A stretch of 64,000 nucleotides of DNA, from the NCBI RefSeq assembly GCF_013170845.1, contig NZ_CP033367.1:3039001-3103000 (forward strand). The letters run 5' to 3'. A program made the translations under genes and the position numbers. This stretch comes from Mesorhizobium loti R88b. Its GTDB lineage: Bacteria; Pseudomonadota; Alphaproteobacteria; Rhizobiales; Rhizobiaceae. The stretch's first letter is position 1, and every line of letters starts with the position of its first letter. The notes beneath the pieces are model-generated. The model made no database searches. It saw nothing but the letters and a program-made list of their open reading frames with translations, and was not told where the DNA came from. Below are positions 8,728-16,931 of this stretch, piece after piece.

Positions 8728-9489
8728 TCAATCGGCCAGCAGCGCCAGCTCCTCCGCCGTCAAATGCCGAGCCGTGCCCTTGGCAAGGTCGCCGAGCGGC
8801 AAGCGGCCGATGGCGATGCGGATGAGGCGCTTGACCTCGATGCCGTGGGCGGCGAGCAGACGGCGGATGTGGCGGTTGCGGCCTTCGTCGAGCACGATCT
8901 CCAGCCAAGCGGTGCGGCCGCCGCTGCGCAAAAGCGCGATCGCGTTTGCCTTCAGGGTCTCGCCGTCGACGGTCACGCCCGCGCGCAGCGTCTCCAGCAT
9001 CGCCGCGTCGGGCACGGTGGCGACCTGCACGTGATAGGTCTTGGGCAGATGCGAGGCCGGGTCCATCAGCCGGTTGGCGAAATGCGTGTCGTTGGTCATC
9101 AGCAGCAGGCCTTCGCTCGCCTTGTCGAGACGGCCGACCGGTGAGACGAACGGCAAATCGAGCCCATCCAGGCAGGCATAGACAGTGTCGCGCTGTTGCG
9201 GGTCGTCGCGCGTGGTGACCAGCCCGCGCGGCTTGTTGAGCATGACATAGACCTTGCGCTCGGCAACCACCTCATCGCCATCGACGACGATGCGGTCGCG
9301 GTTCAGGTCAACGCGCAGCGAGGCATCGCGCACCACCTTGCCGCCGACGCGCACGCGACCCTCCGCGATCAGCAGCTCGGCCTGCGTGCGCGAGCACAGG
9401 CCGAGTTTGGAGAGCGCGCGGTTCAGGCTGACGCCGGGGGGGTTGCTGGTGGGACGACGGCCGATGGTTGGTGGCTGGCGTGGTGTCAT
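8728..9489 (-). CDS. RsuA/RluB-family rRNA pseudouridine synthase
   Basis: The 253-residue protein starts with an S4 RNA-binding domain (VSLNRALSKLGLCSRTQAELLIAEGRVRVGG, residues 19-50) followed by the RsuA/RluB catalytic domain. The active-site motif is VGRLDKASEGLLLMTND, with the catalytic Asp in RLD, and the family segment DEGRNRHIRRLLAAHGIEVKRLIRIAIG follows. The enzyme isomerises a specific uridine in ribosomal RNA; which one (16S U516 or 23S U2605-type) is not resolved from sequence. The ATG at 9489 is taken as start; the frame stays open to 9633, but the extra residues look non-coding. Confidence 0.88.
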   Translation of the reverse strand: MTPRQPPTIGRRPTSNPPGVSLNRALSKLGLCSRTQAELLIAEGRVRVGGKVVRDASLRVDLNRDRIVVDGDEVVAERKVYVMLNKPRGLVTTRDDPQQRDTVYACLDGLDLPFVSPVGRLDKASEGLLLMTNDTHFANRLMDPASHLPKTYHVQVATVPDAAMLETLRAGVTVDGETLKANAIALLRSGGRTAWLEIVLDEGRNRHIRRLLAAHGIEVKRLIRIAIGRLPLGDLAKGTARHLTAEELALLAD

Positions 9490-9633
9490 GTCCTGCTTTG
9501 TCGTTCCGGAGTGCGTGTCCGGCGGGCATGCCGGCGATCCGCCGCCGGCACCGTCGTTTGGCAAGCGGGGCCGCCGCCGCACCTTGGCTATCACGCGCAT
9601 CCGGTGCTGCTCAAGCCAGTGGCAGAGGTCCAC

Positions 9634-10500
9634 CTATCTGGTGGCGGCTGCGACCAGCATTTCGCATGGCCCTTCGAACTGTCCGTCATGCTCGAACTGA
9701 CCAAGCGCGGTTTCGATTTCGGCCCAGGCGTCGTCCTGCTCGCGAGGCGACAGGCCGGCCAGCATCTGGTGCAGTGCGCCAAACGATTCCTGCTCGAACT
9801 GCAGGCATTCGAGCGCCGATTGCAGCCGCACCGGTGCGTTGACCTTCTCGATGCGTACGTCATTGAAACCGGCATCGGTCAGGCGCTTGGCCAGCACCGT
9901 CGGGTCGCCCAGGCTGAACGGCCCGGGCTGGCCGGGCAGTGGCGCAGGCAGCGCGGCACGGCGGCGGATAATGCCGACCGGGATCGAGAAGAACGGGTTC
10001 CTGTCGGCGGTGGAATAGACGATAGCGCCGACCTTGCCGCCTGGTTTCAGATGATCGCGCATGCCACCCAGAGCCCGGTTCTGGTCAGGAAAATAGATCA
10101 GCCCGACGCGCGAGATCACCGCGTCGAACGGTTCAGCCGATAGGGCATCCAGCATTTCGCCATCGGCGACGGCGGTGTCGACATTGGCGTAGCCGGCCAG
10201 CTTCGCATTGTCGGCGGCAAAGTTCAGAATGCCCGCCGAGATGTCGGTGGCCAGCACATAGCCCGTCGGCCCGACACGCCGCGCGGCCGTCAGCGTCTGT
10301 TCGCCGGCACCAGCGGCGACATCGAGGACCCGGCTGCCCTTGCCGACATCGGTCATGTCAAGCATCAGTTCGGTGGCGGGCCCGAGCCAGCGGGTCAACA
10401 GCGGACCCCAGCGGTTCCAGGCTTCGGCGGCACTATCCCATTGCTTGCGGGTGGTTTCCTTGAACTTTGCCGGATCGAAGATCGGTTGCTGCATGGTCAT
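9634..10500 (-). CDS. class I SAM-dependent methyltransferase
   Basis: The 288-residue protein has the UbiE-like Rossmann fold: motif I VLDVAAGAGEQTL near residues 58-70, an acidic loop (VLATDISAGIL), motif II/III (FDAVISRVGLIYFPDQNRAL) and a post-motif segment (LKPGGKVGAIVYS). It transfers a methyl group from SAM to an unidentified small molecule. It is divergent from a LysR gene 117 bases away, the usual layout of a LysR regulator with its target. Confidence 0.87.
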   Translation of the reverse strand: MTMQQPIFDPAKFKETTRKQWDSAAEAWNRWGPLLTRWLGPATELMLDMTDVGKGSRVLDVAAGAGEQTLTAARRVGPTGYVLATDISAGILNFAADNAKLAGYANVDTAVADGEMLDALSAEPFDAVISRVGLIYFPDQNRALGGMRDHLKPGGKVGAIVYSTADRNPFFSIPVGIIRRRAALPAPLPGQPGPFSLGDPTVLAKRLTDAGFNDVRIEKVNAPVRLQSALECLQFEQESFGALHQMLAGLSPREQDDAWAEIETALGQFEHDGQFEGPCEMLVAAATR

Positions 10501-10617
10501 GGCTTCCTCCGTGAAGGCACTATTGCCTTGCCGGAAAGCCTAGGGGTGGCGTAATTCTGGTGCCATTCTCGAAATCTCGACGCCCATTTTGCAAAATTGC
10601 ACGGATAGGGGTCCAGG

Positions 10618-11508
10618 ATGCATTGGGATGACTTGCGGATTTTCCTGGCCGTCGCGCGCGACGGCTCGATAAGCGGCGCCGCAAAACGCATGAACATCCA
10701 GCACTCCACCGTGTCGCGCCGCATCCGGCTCCTGGAGACGCAGCTTGGCACGCGGCTGATCGAGCGCAAGAAATCCGGCTATGAGCTGACGCCGGCAGGC
10801 GACGAACTGAGAATGGCGGCCGGCAAGATGGAGATGGAGGTGCTCGAGGTCGAGGGCGCGCTCGGCGGCCAGGAAGACCGTGTCGCCGGCGAGCTCAGGG
10901 TGTCGGCGATCAACAACATGGCATCATCCGTGCTGATGCCGATCTTCGCCGGCTTCAGCGAGGCCTATCCCGACATCCGGCTGCATGTGCAGGTCTCCAA
11001 CAAATATGTCAGCCTTGCCGAACGCCATGCCGACATTGCCATCCGGCTGACCAACACGCCGCTCGACACGCTGGTGGGTACGCGCCTCACCAATGTGGCG
11101 TCGGCCGTCTACGGAGAGCGGCGCTATCTCAGCGGTTTGCGCACCAGCGGCGCCAGACCGCTCTGGATCGGGGTGGAGTGCTGCGCCTTCCACCAATCCT
11201 GGACCCATGCGGCCTGTCCGGATCACCGCCATAGTTTCTTCGTCGACGATACGCTGCTGACGCTCGCCGCCCTGAAACAGGGGCTCGGCCTCGCCTATCT
11301 GCCCTGCTTCATGGGTGACAGCGCCGGCGAACTGGAGCGCTTTCGCCAACCGGACCCGATCCATGATCTTGGGCTCTGGCTGCTCTACCATCCGGACCTC
11401 AGGCGAACCAAGCGCGTCAGGGTGTTTCGTGAGCACATGGTGGCGGCCATCCGCGACCAGAGCGCGTTGTTCGAAGGCCGCCTGCCGCAGCCATCAGGGT
11501 CGGCTTGA
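10618..11508 (+). CDS. LysR-family transcriptional regulator
   Basis: The 296-residue protein has an N-terminal winged helix (MHWDDLRIFLAVARDGSISGAAKRM, residues 1-60) of the subgroup in which Trp-Asp-Asp precedes the helix, and an effector domain from about residue 90 (GELRVSAINNMASSVLMPIF). It probably regulates the divergent methyltransferase gene and itself. In the intergenic segment I see no perfect T-N11-A palindrome that stands out. Confidence 0.9.
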   Translation: MHWDDLRIFLAVARDGSISGAAKRMNIQHSTVSRRIRLLETQLGTRLIERKKSGYELTPAGDELRMAAGKMEMEVLEVEGALGGQEDRVAGELRVSAINNMASSVLMPIFAGFSEAYPDIRLHVQVSNKYVSLAERHADIAIRLTNTPLDTLVGTRLTNVASAVYGERRYLSGLRTSGARPLWIGVECCAFHQSWTHAACPDHRHSFFVDDTLLTLAALKQGLGLAYLPCFMGDSAGELERFRQPDPIHDLGLWLLYHPDLRRTKRVRVFREHMVAAIRDQSALFEGRLPQPSGSA

Positions 11509-11546
11509 TACGTCGCTGCCGCAGCCGCTCACCGGTGGCGGCGCGG

Positions 11547-11936
11547 TCACGCGCTTTGCTGCGCCATGACGATGAAATTGCCGCAAGTGTCGTCGAAGAA
11601 GGCCGCGCTGACCGGACCCATGCGCCGGGGCGGTCCGAGAAATTTCACGCCACGCCCGGCGAGGCGGTCGTAGTCGGCCTGGATGTCTCGGCTGGTGATC
11701 AGGGCTGCCGGGAAGTGGGCGTCATGGAGCGCTTTCTGCGCGGCGCGCGCCGGCGCATCGCGGTTGGGCTCAAGGACGAGTTCTGCGCCGTCGGCTTGAT
11801 CGGCAGACACCACCGTCAGCCAGCGAGCCCGGCCGCCGTCGTAATCGTGCTTTTTCACGAAACCGAGGACCGAGGTGTAGAAGGCCAGCGCCTTGTCCTG
11901 GTCGTCGACCTTGATGAGGATATGGCGAAGCTGCAT
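11547..11936 (-). CDS. VOC family protein
   Basis: The 129-residue protein begins MQLRHILIKVDDQDKALAFYTSVLGF, a textbook VOC N-terminal module, and ends FFDDTCGNFIVMAQQ, the second-module strand. The length is typical. The ATG at 11936 is used because the VOC fold begins exactly there, although the frame is open further upstream. It is the last gene of a probable four-gene unit (ArsR regulator, SRPBCC, hydrolase, VOC), so a detoxification or small-molecule sensing role is plausible. Confidence 0.87.
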   Translation of the reverse strand: MQLRHILIKVDDQDKALAFYTSVLGFVKKHDYDGGRARWLTVVSADQADGAELVLEPNRDAPARAAQKALHDAHFPAALITSRDIQADYDRLAGRGVKFLGPPRRMGPVSAAFFDDTCGNFIVMAQQSA

Positions 11937-11977
11937 GGTCGGATTTCCTTTTATTCGTATGGAGTTGGCGCCCGCGC

Positions 11978-12817
11978 CTAATCCCGCCCGTTGAAAAACG
12001 CCGTCAGCACCGGCGCATGCGCGGCTGCCTTCAGCATGTGGTTCTGGCCTGCCAGCGTCTGGTAGCGGGCGTTGGGCAGGGCCTGCGCCAATGCCTTGTT
12101 GCCATGGCGCATCCAAAGCGGGCTTTTTCCTCCATCGGTCACCAGTATCGGCACGCCGAGCGGGGTCCAGCGGGAGGGGTCGAGCGGCTTGCCGAGCTGG
12201 TCGCCGGCGACGATGGCGCCGTCATAGGGCAGCGTATGCGCCACCGCCTTGAGCTTGCGCCAGATCGGCGTCAGCTTCATGAAGGCGATGAGCAGGCCGG
12301 GCATGCCGACCGATTGGAGGAAGGCGCTCACGGCGTCGCCGCGCCGGTCGTCGGCGATGGCTTGCCGGATCGCTGCCCAGTCGCCTTGCGTGGTCGCGCG
12401 GCTGTCGTCGACGATCAGCGGCGCTTCGTAGAGCGCCAGCTTCCTGATGCCGGGCAGGCGGGCTGCCGCCATCAGCGCCAGCATGGCGCCTGACGACATG
12501 CCCCAGACATAGGCTTCACCGCCGGCCGCCTGCAGCACGGCCTCGATGTCATCGACCTCGCGCTCGACCTGATAAGGCAAGGTGTCGCCGCTGTCGCCAC
12601 GGCCGCGGCGGTCGTAGCGGAACACGGTGAAATCGCTCTCCAGCCCCTTGGCCAGCGGGCCGCTCGGGCCCATGGCGCGCGAGCAGAGCGCGCCGTCGAC
12701 GAGGATGAGCGGATGGCCCTGGCCCCGGCGCTCGCAGGCGATCGGCGTTCCATCGCTCGACAAGACGGGCCGCGACGTCAAGGCTTGCGTGATCGGCCTG
12801 GCGCTTTCAGCCAGCAT
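11978..12817 (-). CDS. alpha/beta hydrolase
   Basis: The 279-residue protein has an oxyanion-region strand (HPLILVDGALCS), the nucleophile elbow GMSSGAM (G-x-S-x-G, near residues 105-111), an Asp in LVTDGGKSPL and the catalytic His in AGQNHML near the C-terminus, so the triad looks complete. It is a soluble hydrolase of unknown substrate. Its start overlaps the end of the SRPBCC gene by 11 bases, which indicates translational coupling. Confidence 0.87.
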   Translation of the reverse strand: MLAESARPITQALTSRPVLSSDGTPIACERRGQGHPLILVDGALCSRAMGPSGPLAKGLESDFTVFRYDRRGRGDSGDTLPYQVEREVDDIEAVLQAAGGEAYVWGMSSGAMLALMAAARLPGIRKLALYEAPLIVDDSRATTQGDWAAIRQAIADDRRGDAVSAFLQSVGMPGLLIAFMKLTPIWRKLKAVAHTLPYDGAIVAGDQLGKPLDPSRWTPLGVPILVTDGGKSPLWMRHGNKALAQALPNARYQTLAGQNHMLKAAAHAPVLTAFFNGRD

Positions 12818-13307
12818 GGTCGGCTCCTAAGTTGATCAGCTGTTCCAGCCGGTCGAAGCTCTGCATCCACCCGCCGCGCATGCCGAGCGCCAGCAGGCGT
12901 TCGCGGTCGGCGACGCTGGCAAGCGTCACCTCGAAATGGACATGGGTGCGCTGGCCATTGGCCGTGAAGGTGACCGTGTGGCGGCTCTGGCCTGGCGGCT
13001 TGCCGGCCCATTCACGGATTTCAGGATCGGGTTCGTCGCAATAGCTCAGCCTGGAATTCTCGACGACTTCGAGATAGCTGCCCTGGTTGCGGTAAAGCGC
13101 GCCGCCGGCGGTCAGCATGTCGATGCGCCAGCGGCCGCCGACGCGCACGTCGAGCACACAATGGGGAATGGTGCAGTCCCTGATGCCCCACCATTGCGCG
13201 ACCAGAAGCGGATCGGTCCACAGCCGGAAGACGCGCTCGACCGGAGCATCGAAAATCCGCTCGATGGCAAAACTGCGGTCGGCGGTTGCAGCAGTGAGCG
13301 CGCTCAT
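12807..13307 (-). CDS. SRPBCC/AHSA1 (START-like) domain protein
   Basis: The 166-residue protein has the AHSA1 signature: RSFAIERIFDAPVERVFRLWTDPLLVAQWWG at the N-terminus and RTHVHFEVTLASVADRERLL followed by GWMQSFDRLEQLI at the C-terminus. The fold makes a hydrophobic ligand pocket. Genes of this type are commonly paired with an ArsR-like repressor, as here, where the start overlaps the repressor stop by 4 bases. The ligand is unknown. Confidence 0.9.
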   Translation of the reverse strand: MSALTAATADRSFAIERIFDAPVERVFRLWTDPLLVAQWWGIRDCTIPHCVLDVRVGGRWRIDMLTAGGALYRNQGSYLEVVENSRLSYCDEPDPEIREWAGKPPGQSRHTVTFTANGQRTHVHFEVTLASVADRERLLALGMRGGWMQSFDRLEQLINLGADHAG

Positions 13308-13639
13308 TCCTTTTTGTCCACGCCGCGCCGCAGGAGGTCTTCCATGCGGTCGAAACGGTCTTCCCAGAGTTTTCTGTAGTCGTCGAGCCAGCGGTCGATG
13401 TCGCGCAGCGGCTTGAGCTCGATGCGGCTGAGGTGCTTTTGCGCCGCCCGGCTGCGGGTGACGAGGCCGGCCTGCTCCAGCACGCCGACATGCTTGGAGA
13501 CCGCGCGCACGGTGAGCGCGAAGGGCTGCGCCAGTTCGGCGACCGATGCCTCGCCATCGAGCAGCCGGGCCAGGATCGCCCGGCGCGTGGGGTCGGCGAG
13601 CGCGGCGAATGTGTCGTCGAGAGAGATTTGAGGGGTCAT
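13304..13639 (-). CDS. ArsR-family (SRPBCC-associated) repressor
   Basis: The 111-residue winged helix protein (FAALADPTRRAILARLLDGEASVAELAQPFALTVRAVSKHVGVLEQAGLV) lacks the ELCVC metal site, so it belongs to the non-metal subgroup that accompanies AHSA1-type proteins. The tail DYRKLWEDRFDRMEDLL is typical. It heads the unit ending at 11547. A double GAAC-N6-GTTC dyad begins 5 bases upstream of the start and overlaps the expected promoter, which points to autorepression. Confidence 0.9.
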   Translation of the reverse strand: MTPQISLDDTFAALADPTRRAILARLLDGEASVAELAQPFALTVRAVSKHVGVLEQAGLVTRSRAAQKHLSRIELKPLRDIDRWLDDYRKLWEDRFDRMEDLLRRGVDKKE

Positions 13640-13643
13640 TGTG

Positions 13644-13673
13644 GAACCGATTAGTTCTGGAACTAATTGGTTC
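13644..13673. promoter_or_regulatory. double dyad operator in front of the ArsR gene
   Basis: GAACCGATTAGTTC (13644-13657) and GAACTAATTGGTTC (13660-13673) are inverted copies of each other with one mismatch and a 2-base spacer. Each is also a GAAC-N6-GTTC dyad. Directly upstream of the repressor start, this is the expected operator. Repressor binding is inferred. Confidence 0.65.
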
Positions 13674-13741
13674 TATAATGGGATCAAGCCGCCACGTCAA
13701 CTGGCCGCGACCAGGGCCTCGGAGGCGATCGTATTGGACGG

Positions 13742-13757
13742 CAGGAGCTCTCTCCTG
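13742..13757 (-). terminator. short stem-loop after the double hydrolase gene
   Basis: CAGGAG and CTCCTG form a 6-bp stem with a CTCT loop immediately after the stop of the gene ending at 13758. The stem is short and no T-run follows, so this is only a possible terminator. Confidence 0.3.
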
Positions 13758-15557
13758 TCACAGGCGCGTAATGACAAATTTCACAACGAGCGCGTAGACC
13801 AGCAAAATTGTGATGCACGCCCAGATGCTGAGGCTGGAGGACAGCACCAGAGCCGGTACGACTAGGATGACGATTGCCGCGAGCACCCATAACGTGGCCC
13901 GCGTGCTGGACAGAGCCTTCAACCACCCGAGCTGTTTCTTGACAAAGCCGGCGGCGTTGTCCGGTGGGATCTGACCGCCGACAATGAAGTTGGCAATATT
14001 GTCCCATTGCGCTTCCGCAATGCCAGCGCCATGGCTGCCTTCTACATATTTGCGCTCAGCGATCTCGGGTGGGGCGTCGTACTTAGCCTGCTTGAAGCCG
14101 TCGAAGCCGGCTCCGCCCAGGTCGAAGCAGCGGAAGCCCTCAAGGCTTTTCGGCAGGAGGGCAACCACCCAGTCCTTGCTGGCAACGATATTCAGGAAGC
14201 GTTCCACGCGCCGCTGTCCAATCGGTGTTTTCCAGTCGTAGTCGGTCCGCACCACGCTGCCCGCGAACAGCACATTGCGAAAGGTGCAGGCCGGATAGTC
14301 GATGAGCGCACGCGCGGCGAGATAGGTGCCGTTGGAGTGGCCGACATAATGGAAGCTCGAATTCGGATATTGCGCCACGGCGCCGACATATTGATCCATG
14401 AACCATTCCACCTTCTGGCGGCGTATCCAGGGCAGAATGAAGGGAAGCATGGCGAAGTAGCCATAGGTGGGCGTCCAGGCGCGAAAGACCGTTGCAGGCT
14501 TGTTCTGTTCTCGGACCTTTTCCGCGACACGGTGGGTCCAGAAGCCGTCGTCGCGTATGCCGTGGATGACGAACACCGTATCCTTCACCTTGTGATCAGG
14601 CTTGTCGACCTCGTCGATCAGCAAGGACGGGTCGGTCGCTATGTTGGTCAGATCCCGCTTCGTGCCCGTCAATGCGACCAGGAATCGGCCCTTGCGTGCC
14701 TCAGCCGCCGCCTGATCGCCGTCTGTCGCGGTGAAGCGGATGGCACTGTGGTGATCCGTCTTGTCGAGTTTGATCAGGAAGTAGGAAGGGTTGCCCCCAG
14801 CATTGCCGTCGACAACGATATCGACTTGGTCGAAAGGGGATATGAGGTCGTCCGTGCTGCCGATGAGTTGTATCAGTATCGGCTCATGCGATGCCGCTGC
14901 TGGCCCCACAGCCTGCGAAGTCTCCTGCTGCAGCCCGGCGGCAAGTTGCTGGCGTCGGTAGGCCAGCCAATGCAGGCGCGTCTGGGCCATGAATGGCGCG
15001 CCCAGCCGAATGTCGAAAATGGTCGGCGCCCAGCGTGGCAGAACGTGGCCTATCAGGCCGCAGATGTTGAAGCCGATCGAATACCACCAGCTGAGGCGCG
15101 GCGAAATCTGCCAGCCGCGATTGAAGGCCGCCAGCAGGACGATCCGGTGCACCTTGTCGGCCCATTCCCGTTTTTGCTGGTGCTGAAAGGTCTTCTCGGT
15201 TGCAAAGCCGGGAGGACTGCCCGACGCGACCAGAAACACACGCCGTGCAATCGTGGCCCCAAGACTATGCCCAATCAGGATGATGCGTTCGTAGGGTGAC
15301 TTGATTTGGACGAGTTCGTCTATGTCTTTGAGTATCTTCGCCACGACATCGACAGCTCGCGCTGACCTGAGTTGGCGATGATAGGCAAGCAGCGGGACGA
15401 AAGTATCGACACAATGCGTATCTTTCCATGCTTCACGAGTGGCTTCGGCGACATCGCCCATCGCCTGTGCCGTTGATCCCCAGCCATGCAGGATAATAGC
15501 CAGTATTGCGGGTTGTCCGGCAGCGCCGGTGCCTGGTCTAAAGCCCTCGATTGACAT
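13758..15557 (-). CDS. double alpha/beta-hydrolase protein with C-terminal membrane anchor
   Basis: The 599-residue protein contains two lipase-like cores. The first has HGWG (near 24), the elbow GHSLGA (96-101), a DD region (STDDLISP) and DHH (about 267-269). The second has VIHGIRDDGFW (near 330), the elbow GHSNGT (406-411), an Asp in ASKDWVVALLP and a His in EGSHGAG. Both triads look intact. Two adjacent hydrophobic helices close the protein (WVLAAIVILVVPALVL and IWACITILLVYALVV), so it is probably held at the inner membrane. The start at 15557 follows a GGGGGA site; an upstream in-frame start at 15608 is less likely. The substrate is unknown. Confidence 0.75.
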   Translation of the reverse strand: MSIEGFRPGTGAAGQPAILAIILHGWGSTAQAMGDVAEATREAWKDTHCVDTFVPLLAYHRQLRSARAVDVVAKILKDIDELVQIKSPYERIILIGHSLGATIARRVFLVASGSPPGFATEKTFQHQQKREWADKVHRIVLLAAFNRGWQISPRLSWWYSIGFNICGLIGHVLPRWAPTIFDIRLGAPFMAQTRLHWLAYRRQQLAAGLQQETSQAVGPAAASHEPILIQLIGSTDDLISPFDQVDIVVDGNAGGNPSYFLIKLDKTDHHSAIRFTATDGDQAAAEARKGRFLVALTGTKRDLTNIATDPSLLIDEVDKPDHKVKDTVFVIHGIRDDGFWTHRVAEKVREQNKPATVFRAWTPTYGYFAMLPFILPWIRRQKVEWFMDQYVGAVAQYPNSSFHYVGHSNGTYLAARALIDYPACTFRNVLFAGSVVRTDYDWKTPIGQRRVERFLNIVASKDWVVALLPKSLEGFRCFDLGGAGFDGFKQAKYDAPPEIAERKYVEGSHGAGIAEAQWDNIANFIVGGQIPPDNAAGFVKKQLGWLKALSSTRATLWVLAAIVILVVPALVLSSSLSIWACITILLVYALVVKFVITRL

Positions 15558-15956
15558 GCCCGTCCCCCTTTTTGGCAATGAATCATGTCTTGCAGGCGCC
15601 GGTTTCACGGCCCCTGCTTCGGGTACGGCTCAAGCTGTCGCGACCGGTTGCGCTGGAACCCCGACCCGCGCATCAACACTCCGACCCCGGCTTTATGCCC
15701 CACCAGGATCGAGCTTTTGCTTCCCCGCCAAATACTTCCAAGCACCAGATGCAATACATCTTATCCCTGCAGGCGCCGAAGTCCACTGCAAATGATAAAG
15801 CAAAGGCGGGAATTCGAAGTCTTGGTTCGACTTCGAACTCCCGCCTGTTGATCTTGTCATGTCCTCGTTTGGTCGAGGGTGCCGAAACATCGGAGGCGTG
15901 CCGACCCCCCTTCGCCGGGACGAACCCGTGGCCCGGCAAGGGGCTGTTCAACCGCC
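15558..15956. other. 399-base intergenic region without a supported gene
   Basis: Open frames here are short, lack ribosome-binding sites and show no familiar composition. The only clear structure is the 17-bp inverted repeat at 15805-15845. Confidence 0.5.
15805..15845. repeat. 17-bp inverted repeat (intergenic dyad)
   Basis: The arms at 15805-15821 and 15829-15845 are complementary except for one base, and each contains TTCGAAGTC or its complement. The 7-base loop is TTGGTTC. It is not followed by a T-run on either strand and lies downstream of the aldo/keto reductase gene, so it may stabilise a transcript end or be a mosaic-element fragment. Confidence 0.6.
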
Positions 15957-16838
15957 TCAGGCGGCTGCCTTCTCGCCGGCGATGCCGTTCAGCACGGCGA
16001 TCGCGTCGGCGGGCAGCTTCAGCTCCGCCGCCGCCAGGTTTTCCCTGAGATGGCCGACCGAGGAGGTGCCGGGGATGAGCAGGATGTTGGGCGCGCGCTG
16101 CAACAGCCAGGCGAGCGCCACCTGCATCGGGGTTGCGCCGAGCTTTTGCGCGACACCGGCCAGCGTGGTCGACTGCAGCGGCGTGAAGCCGCCGAGCGGG
16201 AAGAACGGCACATAGGCGATGCCGGCGGCGGCTAGTTCGTCGATCAGCGCGTCATCCTCGCGATGCGCGATGTTGTACTGGTTCTGCACGCAGACGATGT
16301 CGGCGATGCCGCGCCCTTGTGCGAGCTGCTTTGACGTGACGTTGCTCAGGCCGATATGGCGTATCAGGCCCTGGCGCTGCAGTTCGGCGAGCGTATTGAG
16401 CTGCGGCTCGAGCGATCCTTCGGCGGGTCCGTGGATGCCATGCATGGAACGCAGGTTGACGACGTCGATGATATCAAGTCCGAGATTGCGCAGATTGTCG
16501 TGCACGGCCTGCGTCAGCTCCTCCGGCGACATTGCGGGGAGCCACGACGCATCGGCGCCGCGCTTGGCGCTGACCTTGGTGACGATGGTGAGGTTGGCGG
16601 GGTAGGGGTACAGCGCCTCGCGGATGATCTGGTTGGTGACGTGCGGGCCGTAGAAATCCGATGTGTCGATGTGGTCGACGCCGCTGGCGATCGCCTCGCG
16701 TAGCACGGCGAGTGCTGCATCATGGTCCTTCGGCGGGCCGAAGACGCCCGGTCCCGCCAGTTGCATGGCGCCGTAGCCGAGGCGCTTCACGGTGCGGTCG
16801 CCGAGCTTGTAGGTTCCGGCCTTGCTGATGTCGGTCAT
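15957..16838 (-). CDS. aldo/keto reductase
   Basis: The 293-residue protein shows the AKR barrel markers: LGYGAMQLAGP at the first strand, HIDTSDFYGPH (Asp and Tyr of the catalytic tetrad, near 57-66), VTKV (Lys near 87), NLRSMHG and the NADPH-binding end LLIPGTSSVGHLRENL. It is a cytoplasmic NADPH-dependent carbonyl reductase of unknown substrate. The divergent LysR gene 93 bases away is the likely regulator. Confidence 0.9.
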   Translation of the reverse strand: MTDISKAGTYKLGDRTVKRLGYGAMQLAGPGVFGPPKDHDAALAVLREAIASGVDHIDTSDFYGPHVTNQIIREALYPYPANLTIVTKVSAKRGADASWLPAMSPEELTQAVHDNLRNLGLDIIDVVNLRSMHGIHGPAEGSLEPQLNTLAELQRQGLIRHIGLSNVTSKQLAQGRGIADIVCVQNQYNIAHREDDALIDELAAAGIAYVPFFPLGGFTPLQSTTLAGVAQKLGATPMQVALAWLLQRAPNILLIPGTSSVGHLRENLAAAELKLPADAIAVLNGIAGEKAAA

Positions 16839-16931
16839 GGTCTCATCTCCGTTGGATCAGCCCAATGTAGACAAAGCGCGCCTGCACGATAATATGGTGC
16901 AATCGGCACAGCCTGTGCGGAAGAGCGAACA

